NCBI GenBank assembly: GCA_030704615.1
Contig: CM060733.1
Span: forward strand, 19,592,001 to 19,656,000
DNA length: 64,000 bases
Direction of reading: 5' to 3'
Source: Takakia lepidozioides
Lineage: Eukaryota > Streptophyta > Takakiopsida > Takakiales > Takakiaceae
Numbering within the stretch: the first letter of the stretch is position 1; each line of letters opens with the position of its first letter. A program made the position numbers and the translations under genes. Below, one piece after another: positions 12,952 to 23,414 of this stretch. Under the pieces are notes generated by a model. It was not told the DNA's origin, searched no databases, and saw only the letters and a program-made list of their open reading frames with translations.

Positions 12952-13782
12952 CAAACAAGAGATTACACTTTTGGTAAACATTACAAAGAACAATTTCCCA
13001 TATAATATTTTAGAGAGTACAAAACTCCTAACAAATATAGAGAAATAACACTCATACTTATCCACCAGACTTGTACCGGAAAATAAGAATGCATGGAGAA
13101 GAGCCAAGTGGCAAACGCTAAGGAGCTTGGAGATAAACCAAATCTTGCCCCAAATTGGCTCTCTGATAAAACTGGCCATCCAACTCTGCTCCATGCAATC
13201 AACATACAAACTCCCTACCTCGAAAAAGTAGTAGATCTTAGCCAGGTCTTGATCATGCAAAAACATTCATTGTTACAGGTCTGGCTGCAATGCAAACACA
13301 ATCTGAGCTTTCCAGCCCTCCTCGTTTGGGGTCCTTCATGCACTAGCATTGTGCCCAGCTGGAAACCTTGTGTAGGAACAAAAGAGCTGATATCCTCTCA
13401 AGTTCTGCCACCCTTTGGCTATCTGGTATCAGCACGGATAAGACTGAAGCACTGAAGCGCTTTGGCGTGCCAGCTATGGTTATACTACGACATGATTATA
13501 ACTTCTAACTAATTTACTAGATCAACTAAATCTAAAAGAAGAGAGAAGAGAAGAGAAAAAAGCATATGGATTGCTGAGAATATTGCCCATGATAGTGCTT
13601 CAGCATTTACTTCTGTGGACTAAGAGCCTTCATGAGCTAGAGCGGTGTTCAGTCAGAGTGGTCACTTTTGGCTTGTGACTGCTGCTAATGTTATAGAGAG
13701 AGGACAGGTAATCTTCTGAAAAGAGACTAGGGACATCAAAACCTAGAAGCTTACTTGTCCATGAATATATCAGTCCACTATA
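12952..13782. other. Stretch downstream of the plastid membrane protein gene
   Basis: Probably includes the 3' UTR of the minus-strand gene ending at 13783. No other feature can be supported. Confidence 0.35.
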
Positions 13783-16107
13783 CTAGTTTTCGCTGGCATC
13801 CTTGGACCTTTGGCCAAATCCCTTCGGACCAGGCCGCCCAGCTTTGACAACTTCAAGATCCTTCTTCTTCGCCTCTGCAGTTTTTGCTTGTGTGTCTCTC
13901 TCCCTCTTTTCCAAGAAGTCTTGCACCGAAAGATAGACTACCTGTTTTCCCAAAGGAAACAAGCCTCAGCTGCCTCTCCCTTTGGTAACACACAAAGCTA
14001 AATCAAATGTGGAATAAATCTACACATGAATAAAAAGGTCGTTCAGTTCCAGTTAGCATCATATTCAGAGGACTTGATTCCTTCCGCGCCATCTTTTCGC
14101 ATAACATGCAAGTACGATAGCCCTTACTGCTTCCAAGAAGAATAATCTTTAAAGACATTCCTACAACCAAACCATCAGTTCACAATTTCTAACAGCCCCT
14201 CAAAGAGCCCTCAAGAGGTGATCTGTTAGCCAGCAGGAAAGGTCAAGGAGCTCTGCCTCAAACATTGAATTCATGGAACTTGGATGTTACAGCTGTACCT
14301 TTGTCCAGATGAAAACTAAGAAAAGCAGACACCTGGATGTGTCTGCTTCCATCGGTGAAATGTGAGTCAAGAAAGAAAAAGAAAATGTACTTATAAGACC
14401 TCGTTTGCAGTAGCCTTGTGGCCATGGACCCAATTGAAAAAGAGAGAGTGCAAGAGAGGACAGAGTAGGAAGACAACAACCAATGAACTTGAACCCACCA
14501 TATGCAAGGTTCACGGCAACAGCCAAGGAAGAATGCTGTGTAGGAGAGGAAACATACCCCAACTGTCAGAATGGAGAGGCCCAAGAAAGCTGCAATGAAA
14601 AGAAAGGATACCGCACCATTGCCAACTGTTTCTACCACTTCTTCTGACCCAGCTTCAACAACTTCATCTGCAAGTGCAGCTCCAGATTGTAACAACCCCC
14701 ACAGTGCAGCACCTCCTAAAGCCCTCTCCAATATCTGAAAGGCATACAATAAGAGCATTCCCATTAAGTACATTCTTGTTTTCAAAAATGAAGTGTTAGG
14801 CATACCATACTCTTTGTCTGTGGCTGTAGCTGGTACACCCAAGTACCCAAGAGTAGTGGGACTTAGGGTGATAACAATTAGTTCGGGCTTTCCAAATTCC
14901 TCTAGAAAGCCCTTCACACAAGCATCAATCTGCACGAAGTTATTTTCCCAGCAGGGCCAGGGTTTAAGGCTCAGCCTCAAGATTCATTCAAAAGAACGCA
15001 ATCTTAAGACGTTGTTTGCCCAAGCCTTGTGGCCATAGACCAAAGAGAGAGAGAGAGAATGTACTCATGCCGTTCCCTGCGAGAGAATGAGAAAGGATAA
15101 CTCAATCTACATTGCTGCTCAAAGACACGGCCACCTCATGAAGGTAAATGGCCCCATCAAATGCTGTATTTTCTTATTCAACTCAGCTTACCACAAATCC
15201 AAGTGGATATCTTTTGTTCTCATAACTAAACGTCTTTGCGAGCAGCATCTGAAAAGCCGGTAGTATTTCCCTCCACTCTCAAAAGGCAGGAGACCATCTA
15301 AGCAGCGATGGGGCAGAGGTTGAATGAAATTGCAGACTTGGGACTTGGGTTGCCCATTATGCTATTACTAGAATCTGGCAAAATTTCACATAGTAATCAA
15401 TGACAAAATTGATAACATGTGCGTCTTTCAGCCTTCACTACCTCATCTTAGTGTGTATTGTAAGTTATAGGCTAGAAACCCAACATTGTAGTCCACAAGT
15501 GCCCCCTGTTACATGTATTATGAACTTCCACACAAAAGAACTGTGCCAAATCACTTCTCATCATCAGAGCAGATTGAAAGCCAGATTATAGCACAGCAAT
15601 CCTTGAGCATTCTTGGACCAGGCCCAAAAGATTCATACATGAAAATATTTTACCCACTCATTTCCTAAGGATTCCGCCCTAACCCAGAACGAAAAACATT
15701 TGCATCGCCATTCAAACTCTGTTCTACCAATCTTGCAGCATGATAGCCAAAACAATAATGCCAATCAGGAGGGTCGGGTATAAAACCTGTACTTGGACTT
15801 CCAAAGGCCTCGTCACTGTTTCAATTGAACCTCTGCACCTGACTCTCATATCCATAGTGCTAACAGTGAATTGGCTCTGCATAGCTGGGGAACCGTGTTC
15901 AGATCTGAGGCTCCCACAACGCAACGGCCTCGACCGAGCTGTCCTGCTATGACTGCGTGACGCGGTTGGCGAAAGAAGAGAGGGACAAGAAGACAGTTGA
16001 AAAGAGACCAATTTAATAGCAGGAGATGGAGGATGGAGGGCAGCTCCAGGAACTAGCATGGAAAGTGGTAGAGAATGGCCCAGCCCCACTCTCAAGGTGC
16101 CATCCAT
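13783..16107 (-). CDS. Predicted plastid (thylakoid-type) membrane protein, three exons
   Basis: Exons 16107-15793, 14734-14558 and 13941-13783 join in phase to give 216 residues. Exon 1 is rich in Ser, Arg and Pro and looks like a chloroplast transit peptide (for example SPTASRSHSRTARSRPLRCG). Exon 2 begins ILERALGGAALWGLLQSG, carries an acidic segment (ALADEVVEAGSEEVVETVG) and then a hydrophobic span, AVSFLFIAAFLGLSILTVG. Exon 3 continues VVYLSVQDFLEKRERDTQAK and ends in a basic, charged tail (RPGPKGFGQRSKDASEN). The architecture is transit peptide, one membrane segment across the exon 2-3 junction, then a soluble tail. It resembles conserved small thylakoid proteins of plants, but I cannot name the family. 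The end of exon 1 is the weakest point: GT sites at 15792 and six bases further on are both in phase. Intron 1 contains a LINE copy in sense orientation. Confidence 0.65.
14790..15062 (-). mobile_element. LINE 3'-end fragment in intron 1 of the plastid membrane protein gene
   Basis: The reverse strand matches the 97-1200 LINE family, with the QIDACVKGF coding stretch near 14900-14935, then GGCCACAAGGCTTGGGCAAA and GAGTACATTCTCTCTCTCTC at the end. The order is partly scrambled by deletions. Same orientation as the host gene. Confidence 0.7.
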
Positions 16108-16909
16108 TCTGAGAGCCAGCTTACAAAACCGGATTTTGATGTCACCCAGAGCCCCCCAGGGCTGTGGGATTCCCAGTGTCCGCCAGTGATCCAAACCAAG
16201 TAGCGTCCCTAGCCTGGATGGTTGCAGCCCCAAACAAATGAAAAGAGGAGAAACAAGACAAGAAAAGACAAATTGCTCGAGTTCTCCTTACAGACACTTC
16301 AACTAACCAAAAAGATAATCCAAACATGCACAGAAGCAAGACAGAGCTTAAAAATGATGGATTTGTTGACTTCCTCGAGGCTTTCAAATGAGAATTCTTT
16401 GGGGCATTCCTTCCAGTCTGAAGTCCACAACTAGTTGATGAAATGTTATCGGGAGAATCCCACGTCAGTAGAAGTCCAGCGGGATGAACAACCTGCTGGC
16501 GGATGAAAAGTCGCCCCTGAGGCTATGAGGCGATATGGAGCATTCAGCTCCTTCTTCACTTCAGGATACAAGTCCTACAGACTGCGTGTTGACGTTCAGA
16601 ATGGAAGAGGGTAGAGTCTGATCTTCCCTGGCAATCAGGAAGGAACATGTCGTCCCCCTGTCGAGACACTTAAATGAGGAATCTGCCCCGTGCACCCTGG
16701 CCTTTTATCAGAACCCAACTAATTAGATGCTCTTACTCGGGCCCTCAGCCCTTGCTTTCTTCCTATCTGGTGCGCTAGAGGAGTGAAATAATGGAAGCAG
16801 ATGTATATGGGGAATTGCTTGGAATCGGCCTCTGGGTAGGTGCCTCACAGGACAGGAATTTGTTGATTTGAAGTGATGCAGCTCAAGGGAGAGAACGAGA
16901 GAGTGGGTT
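16108..16909. promoter_or_regulatory. Shared upstream region of two divergent genes
   Basis: About 800 bp separate the plastid membrane protein gene (-) and the PPR-DYW gene (+). It should contain both promoters. No specific element can be named. Confidence 0.35.
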
Positions 16910-19489
16910 GTGGACAAGATGAACTGCATTACTATGTCTCTCCGCACGGAACACTCTCTGCCCAGGACCACAGGGTGCCCAGATAACTACAAATTGTCGC
17001 GCAGGGCGGTTAAGTTTCAAAACTGGAGTCAGACGCAGGCATTTGTTGAGCATGAGAGCCGAGGAAGGGGCACGGACCTGGCCACGTCCACCATTAGCAC
17101 CGGTTCGAATGGAAGGCTAAGAGAAAGATCAACGGGGGAGCCAAGCGACAAGGGCAACCGTGGAATCAGTGGGGATGTGAGCAAACTGTGCAAGGAGGGG
17201 CGATTGAATGAGGTATTGACCATTCTGGATTCTGTGGAACAGAGAGGCTTCGATGCGTATTCCGACTTATGTGCCCGTCTCTTGAAGGAGTGTGCTCAAG
17301 GCAAAGCCCTCGCATATGGCAAGGTTGTCCATGCCCACTTGGTTAGAAGTGCTTTCAAGCCAGTCATCTTCTTAGGGAACATCCTTGTTAGCATGTATGT
17401 GAAGTGCGGGAGTCTTGCGGATGCACGCCAAACGTTCGACCAAATGCCTGAAAGGAATGTTGTCTCTTGGACTACAATGATTGCAGGACTTGCTCAGGAA
17501 GGGCATTTTGCGGAGGCATTTGAACACTTTCGGCAAATGCAGCGAGAAGGCGTGAAGCCTGACAAAGTAACTTTCATCAGCGTCCTCAAGACATGTGTGA
17601 ACCCAGCAGCTCTGGAACAGGGCAAGTGGGTACATGCGGGCATTATCGAAGCTGGATTTGAGTCAGATGTCCGAGTAGGGACTGCCATTGTCAGTATGTA
17701 TTGCAAGTGTGGGAGCGTAGTGTATGCGCGCCAAGTGTTTGACAGAATGGGTAACAAAGATCCGGTCTCGTGGACTGCGATGATAGCAGGGTTAGCTCAG
17801 CATGGTCTTGCCGAAGAGGCTTTTGAAGTCTTTATGCAAATGCAAAGAGAAGGCATGAAGGTAGACAAGGTCACTTTCACTAGCATTCTCAACGCATGTG
17901 CCAGCCCAGCAGCTCTGGAACAGGGCAAGCAGCTCCATGCGGGGATCATCAAAGCTGGATATGAGTCCGACGTGTGGTTGGGGACTGCCCTTGTCAGTAT
18001 GTACTGCAAGTGCGGGAGTGTCGTGGATGCCTACCGAGTGTTCATCAAAATGCCTGAACGAAATGTGGTCACTTTCATCAGCATCCTCAATGCATGCTCC
18101 AGCCCAGGAGCTCTGGAACAGGGCAGGCGCTTGCATGCGGGCATCATAGTAGCTGGCTATGAGTCAGATGTCCGAGTGGGAACTGCCCTTATCAGCATGT
18201 ATTGCAAGTGTGGGAGTGTGGAGGATGGCCGGAAAGTTTTTGACAAAATGCCTGAACGAAATGTGATCTCATGGAATGCGGTGATTGCAGGGTCTGCTCA
18301 GAATGGTCATGCTGAGGAGGCTTTTGAACTCTTTCAGCAGATGCAGCGAGAAGGGATAGAACCAACCAAGGTCACTTTCATTGTGATCCTCACCGCATGT
18401 TCCAGCCGAGCAGCCCTCGAAGTGGGCAAGTGTGTCCATGCACACATTATCAAATCTGGATTTGAGTCAGATATTCGGGTGGGTAATGCCGTCATTGACA
18501 TGTATGCCAAGTGCGGGATTGTGGAGAATGCAAGGTTAATGTTTGACAACATTCTTGTACGAGACGTGGTTTCATGGAATACGATGATAATAGGATATGC
18601 CCAACATGGGCATGGTAAGGAGGCCCTCCAACTCTTTCAACAGATGCAACAGGAAGGGGTGAAGCCAGACAATATCACATTTCTTGGTGTTCTCTCTGCA
18701 TGTAGCCATGTGGGGCTAGTGGATGAAGCCCATCATTATTTTCTTTCTATGAGTCGTGATCATGGCATCACACCAACAGGGAAGCACTACGGTTGCATGG
18801 TCAACCTTCTTGGCCGGGCAGGGCAGCTAGTTGAGGCAGAGGATTTTATCAACAAAATGTCATTTGAAGCTGATGCTTCAGTCTGGGGGGCCTTGCTTGG
18901 TGCCTGCAGAGTACATGGCAATGTGGAAGTAGCAGAACGTGCCGCAGCATGGGTGCTCAAGTTGGAGCCACAAGATGCTGCAGGGTATGTGCTGCTTTCA
19001 AACGTCTATTCTGTGGCTGCCAGGTGGGATGATGTAGCAAAGGTGAGAAAAGTGATGGAGGCCAGAGGCCTGAAAAAGGATTTGGGGTGCACCTGGATTG
19101 AAATCAACAACACGGTACATACTTTTATTGCAGAAGACAGATCACACCCACAAACTGAGGAGATCTATGCTGAGTTGGAGCGATTGACTAGGCAGATGAA
19201 GGAGGCAGGATATGTACCGGACACGCACTTCGTCTTGCATGATGTAGATCACCAGCAAAAGGAACAGGCTCTCTGCCACCACAGTGAAAAGCTGGCCATT
19301 GCTTTTGGGATAATCAGCACGCCTCCTGGGACACCTATCCGCATGATGAAGAACCTGCGGGTATGTGGTGATTGTCACACTGCCACTAAGTTCATCTCCA
19401 AAATTGTTGGGAGAGAAATTATTGCGAGGGATGCCAACCGCTTCCATCGATTCACATATGGTGTATGTTCTTGTGGGGAATACTGGTGA
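16910..19489 (+). CDS. PPR protein with E and DYW domains (organelle RNA editing factor)
   Basis: An intronless 859-residue PLS-class pentatricopeptide protein. About residues 90-665 are tandem PPR units such as SWTTMIAGLAQEGHFAEAFE, and the array ends with ACSHVGLVDEAHHYFLSMSR. E-type motifs follow (CRVHGNVEVAERAAAWVLKL), then a DYW deaminase domain. The deaminase residues are in place: HSE in CHHSEKLAIAFGI near 790, CGDC near 820 and the terminal CSCGEYW. The last three residues are EYW, not DYW. Such proteins bind organelle transcripts and convert C to U; the target cannot be read from sequence here. The N-terminus has basic and hydroxylated residues compatible with organelle targeting. 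Met at 16910 is the first of two close starts (the second at 16919). One repeat, near 18062, lacks a stretch of about 35 residues. Confidence 0.9.
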   Translation: MDKMNCITMSLRTEHSLPRTTGCPDNYKLSRRAVKFQNWSQTQAFVEHESRGRGTDLATSTISTGSNGRLRERSTGEPSDKGNRGISGDVSKLCKEGRLNEVLTILDSVEQRGFDAYSDLCARLLKECAQGKALAYGKVVHAHLVRSAFKPVIFLGNILVSMYVKCGSLADARQTFDQMPERNVVSWTTMIAGLAQEGHFAEAFEHFRQMQREGVKPDKVTFISVLKTCVNPAALEQGKWVHAGIIEAGFESDVRVGTAIVSMYCKCGSVVYARQVFDRMGNKDPVSWTAMIAGLAQHGLAEEAFEVFMQMQREGMKVDKVTFTSILNACASPAALEQGKQLHAGIIKAGYESDVWLGTALVSMYCKCGSVVDAYRVFIKMPERNVVTFISILNACSSPGALEQGRRLHAGIIVAGYESDVRVGTALISMYCKCGSVEDGRKVFDKMPERNVISWNAVIAGSAQNGHAEEAFELFQQMQREGIEPTKVTFIVILTACSSRAALEVGKCVHAHIIKSGFESDIRVGNAVIDMYAKCGIVENARLMFDNILVRDVVSWNTMIIGYAQHGHGKEALQLFQQMQQEGVKPDNITFLGVLSACSHVGLVDEAHHYFLSMSRDHGITPTGKHYGCMVNLLGRAGQLVEAEDFINKMSFEADASVWGALLGACRVHGNVEVAERAAAWVLKLEPQDAAGYVLLSNVYSVAARWDDVAKVRKVMEARGLKKDLGCTWIEINNTVHTFIAEDRSHPQTEEIYAELERLTRQMKEAGYVPDTHFVLHDVDHQQKEQALCHHSEKLAIAFGIISTPPGTPIRMMKNLRVCGDCHTATKFISKIVGREIIARDANRFHRFTYGVCSCGEYW

Positions 19490-21284
19490 TCGTAAGTGAA
19501 ACTGGAAATAAAGCTAACTGCCCTCTACAGGAGTCTTATTTCAGTGGCTTTCAAGTGTCGTGGAACCCGATTGGAAAGGTCTGTTCAAGTGGAGTGTGGC
19601 CCAGAGCAATGGTACGGGACCCTCCCTGCCGCATTAGGTGTTGATGTCGTCTCCTCTTGTTTTCAAGCATTGGATGATTTGTGTTTCTATATCTGGATCC
19701 AGATGAGAGATTTACAGGTGTATACTATAATCTAGCACTGGCCTACTTGTCAAAATAGTTTGAGCATAGCATCTCCCATTGGGCAAGCAATTCACCACGC
19801 AAGAGAACAGATGGTTTCATATCATAAGGATTCAAGAAATGCTTGATTGCGTATTCCTCAGTTTCGCTAGGACAGCAACCATGTATTCTACTTCTAGACA
19901 CCTGATCTTTAGGAAAATATATCGTCTAGGGATGCCCTGCCCTTCATGGATATGCTCATTATTTGTCTTGACATTGGCACACTGGGTGACACGTACAATT
20001 GAAGGTATATCCAAGCAGTGCAAATTTGAGATGATAGGTTAGGGATCTATATGGTGTTACTTGATCTCATTGAGATTATGACATCCACAAATAGGGATCA
20101 CCCAGCTTTTCCAGTCAAACTGTTGTATAGGTGGTCTAAGTCATGCTAGAATACAAATTGCGGATGCCTGCACTGCTGCTTTAGCTCCTAAGACAGATGT
20201 GACACATGGCTTTCCAGGGACCACCCACAGTTGACTTTCAGAGCAGAGACACAGTGAGTCATTACATTTCCTACACTAACAGGGTGCTGGGTGCATTTTT
20301 GGTGCAGGGGTGATCTTTGCATGCAAACATGAGACTCTGACAGTGAAGGAGATAGCAATGTCAGAGCACGATGAACTGTGACAGACCTTCTACCCAATAT
20401 ATGGGCAATGCGCGAACCCCTCATTTGAACCTCTCTCTTGGCAATACTATGAGCCACTGATGGAATTGTGCTCGGTTGCAGTAACTACCACTTTTTGGAG
20501 TCCCTCCCTCCAAACCACCTCTAATTTGTCCCCTGAGAGCTATAAAGTTTAGTCATTTTTGGTTCCATGCAGAAACCAACATGCCCACTTTATGATCGCA
20601 CTATGGCTGTGGCCTGTGTTGCTGAAGTGGCAAAAGAGATAAGCACAACAATCACCATTACGTTGAGGTGAGTCTTGCTTGACAAAAAATTCAACCCCTA
20701 GTCAGTCAGCCTTCACCTCTGACTGTAGAGGGATCATGTATGTTGAAGTTATTTCAATGAACAATCTTGAACTTCGAGTAACATGTAAATGCGCAGTCAG
20801 TGATGCCAACTCCCAAGACATTCTTTCATGCATGCTCTGCTTTCATCTCTCTTTCGGACATGCTTTTCTCTTTGTATGTAGCTTGTTTACCAGCAATCCC
20901 AACAAGTACAAACCTTGTGCTTGAACTGGAGAAAGCAGTGGCCTTCCATACTGCAATTGAGCCAAGCAATTAAAATGAACTTGGGACCAATGTGGCTTGA
21001 CACCCGAAGGTAATTGAGTTTGGATGGGTATTCAGTGCCAGCCTATAGTGCCATATTCTATGCTCGTAGTCAGGCAAATGTATGGAGTTTGGCCTCCTCC
21101 CTACAATATGTAGCATGAGATACTGTCGAGCTTTTCACAGTGGTGGCAGTGCGGAAATTCCTGTTGTTCCTCCCAGAATGCTGCAGATCTCAGCCACATA
21201 ATAGGGCCCCAGTATCAGCCTAGCCATCTCTTCAGGAGAAACATGGATTTTGTCAGTTAGTGGCAAATTGTCTCTACCATGAAT
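19490..21284. other. Region between two convergent PPR genes
   Basis: Holds the 3' ends of both PPR genes. Short frames inside do not resemble known proteins. No repeat or RNA gene recognised. Confidence 0.4.
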
Positions 21285-23414
21285 CTAGGCATTCAACTTG
21301 ATGCAGCTGTGACCTTCATTTCCTTTGTTGCCCAACCTTGCCAGTGGTACTTCAGCAGAAGGGTGCTGTGAATCACACTTCAGAAGGGATTTTGCTGCAC
21401 GTTCTGCTACCTCCACATTGCCTTGAGTTCTGCAGGCACCAAGCAAGGCCAACCACACTTCTGCATCTGCTTCAATCAGTGTTTTGTTGATGAAGTCCTC
21501 CGCCTCTTCTAACAGTCCTGCACGACCAAGAAGGTCAACCATGCAGCCCAAATGTTCTACTGTAGGATTGAGACCATGCTCTTGACCAATGGAATCAAAG
21601 TAGTGATGGCCTTCATCCACTAGGCCCACATGGCTACATGCTGAGAGAACACTCATAAAGGTAATACCATCTGGCTTGAAGCCTTCCTGTTGCATTTCTT
21701 CAAATAGCTGCAGGGCCTTCCTACCACACCCATTCTCAGCATATCCTGCAATCATTGCACTCCAGGAGACCACATTTCTTTGAGCCATATTGTCAAACAC
21801 TTGCTGTGCATCCCTCAGGCTACCAGATTTGGCATACATGTCAACAAGGGTAGTCTCTAAAAGTATATCTGGCACAATTCCAGCTTTCACAATGTCTGCA
21901 TGGACCTCTTTTCCTTTTCCCAAGGCTCCTAGGCTGGCACATGCCTTGAGCACACAAATTCCCGTCACATTGTTGGGAATCACCCCTTCTTGTACCATTT
22001 GCTCATAGATCTCCAAAGCCTCCCTACCACACCCATGCTGGGCATATCCTGCAATAACCGCACTCCATGAGACCACATTTGGATTCAAGCCTTCCTGTCG
22101 CATTAGCTGCACTAATTGGAAGGCCTCCCTGCCACAGCCATCCTGAGCATATCCGGCTATCATCGCATTCCATGAGACCACGTCTTGTTCAGCCATATTG
22201 TCAAACACTTCACCTGCATCCCCCAGGCTTCCACATTTTGCGTACATGTCAACAAGAGCATTTTCTAGAGTCATATCTGATGGAATTCCAGCTTTGATGA
22301 TGTCACAGTGGACCTCTTTGCCCTTCTCAAGGGCTCCCAGGCTGGCACATGCATTGAGAACGTAAATGAACGTCACCTTGTCTGGGGGCACCCCTTCCCT
22401 AACCATCTGCCTGTACATCTCAAAAGCCTGCATACCACACCCACGCTGAGCATATCCTGTGATCATCACATTCCAGGACACCACATTTCGTTGAGCCATA
22501 TTGTCAAATACTTGACGTGCATCCCTTAGGCTCCCTGATTTTGCATACATGTCTGCAAGAGCATTCTCGAGAATAACATTAGGCGGAATTCCAGCTTCAA
22601 GAATGCCAGCATGGACCTCTCTGCCCTTTTCAAGAGCTGCAAGGCTGGCACACACATTCAGAATGCAAACATAAGTGACCTGGTCGGGGGTCACCCCTTC
22701 CAGTGTCATTTGTTCATACATCTCCAAAGCCTCTTTACCACATGCATGCTGAGAATATCCTGTGATCATGGCATTCCATGAGACAACATTTCGTTCAGCC
22801 ATATTGTCAAACACTTGATGTGCATCCCTAAAACTCCCACATTGGGCATACATAGCAGCAAGGGCTGTGTCTAGAATGATGTCTGGTGCAATCCCAGCTT
22901 TGATGATGTCCACATGGACCTCTCTGCCCTTTTCCAGGGCCCCCAGGCTAGCACATGCCTTGAGAACGCATGTGAACGTGACCTTGTCAAGGGCCACCCC
23001 TTTCTGTACCATCTTCTCATAGATCTCCAAAGCCTCCCTACCACAGAAATGCTTGGCATACCCTGCTATCATTATATTCCACGCAGAAGTGTCTCGATCA
23101 GGCATTTCGTCAAACACTTCACGTGCATCCTCCAGGCTCCCGCACTTGACATACATGTTGACAAGGTTGTTGAATAAGATGATGTTTGGCCTGAATCCAG
23201 TCCGGACGATGTGGGTGTGCACCTGCTTTCCCTCGGTTAGCCCTTGCTTTTTTATGCACTCTTGCAAGAGGCAGACATAAGTATACGAGTCTGCTGATAT
23301 GCCTCGTTTGTTCAAAATGCGCAAGGCCTCTTTCAGACGCCCTGCCATGCACAGTGCCCTCACTTCCCCACATTGTGATTGACCTTGTATGATGGCAGCT
23401 AGTTGTGCTTCCAC
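21285..23414 (-). CDS. PLS-class PPR protein lacking a DYW domain
   Basis: An intronless 709-residue protein built of PPR units, for example SWNAMITGYSQHACGKEALE and KCGSLEDAREVFDEMPDRDT. Neighbouring units are very alike. The last typical segment is ACRTQGNVEVAERAAKSLLK, the beginning of the E region; the frame then ends after about 27 atypical residues (LGNKGNEGHSCIKLNA). There is no DYW deaminase, so it either needs a partner for editing, acts in another RNA step, or is a C-terminally truncated relic. In-frame sequence after the stop (to about 21140) shows no DYW motif. Organelle location is inferred from the family. The first Met at 23414 leaves only a short leader before the repeats, so targeting is unclear. 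It faces the PPR-DYW gene tail to tail. Confidence 0.85.
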   Translation of the reverse strand: MEAQLAAIIQGQSQCGEVRALCMAGRLKEALRILNKRGISADSYTYVCLLQECIKKQGLTEGKQVHTHIVRTGFRPNIILFNNLVNMYVKCGSLEDAREVFDEMPDRDTSAWNIMIAGYAKHFCGREALEIYEKMVQKGVALDKVTFTCVLKACASLGALEKGREVHVDIIKAGIAPDIILDTALAAMYAQCGSFRDAHQVFDNMAERNVVSWNAMITGYSQHACGKEALEMYEQMTLEGVTPDQVTYVCILNVCASLAALEKGREVHAGILEAGIPPNVILENALADMYAKSGSLRDARQVFDNMAQRNVVSWNVMITGYAQRGCGMQAFEMYRQMVREGVPPDKVTFIYVLNACASLGALEKGKEVHCDIIKAGIPSDMTLENALVDMYAKCGSLGDAGEVFDNMAEQDVVSWNAMIAGYAQDGCGREAFQLVQLMRQEGLNPNVVSWSAVIAGYAQHGCGREALEIYEQMVQEGVIPNNVTGICVLKACASLGALGKGKEVHADIVKAGIVPDILLETTLVDMYAKSGSLRDAQQVFDNMAQRNVVSWSAMIAGYAENGCGRKALQLFEEMQQEGFKPDGITFMSVLSACSHVGLVDEGHHYFDSIGQEHGLNPTVEHLGCMVDLLGRAGLLEEAEDFINKTLIEADAEVWLALLGACRTQGNVEVAERAAKSLLKCDSQHPSAEVPLARLGNKGNEGHSCIKLNA

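Noticed and set aside
21140-21284. In-frame extension after the stop of PPR gene 2
   Set aside because: About 48 open codons follow the TAG, but they show no E or DYW motif; readthrough is not supported.
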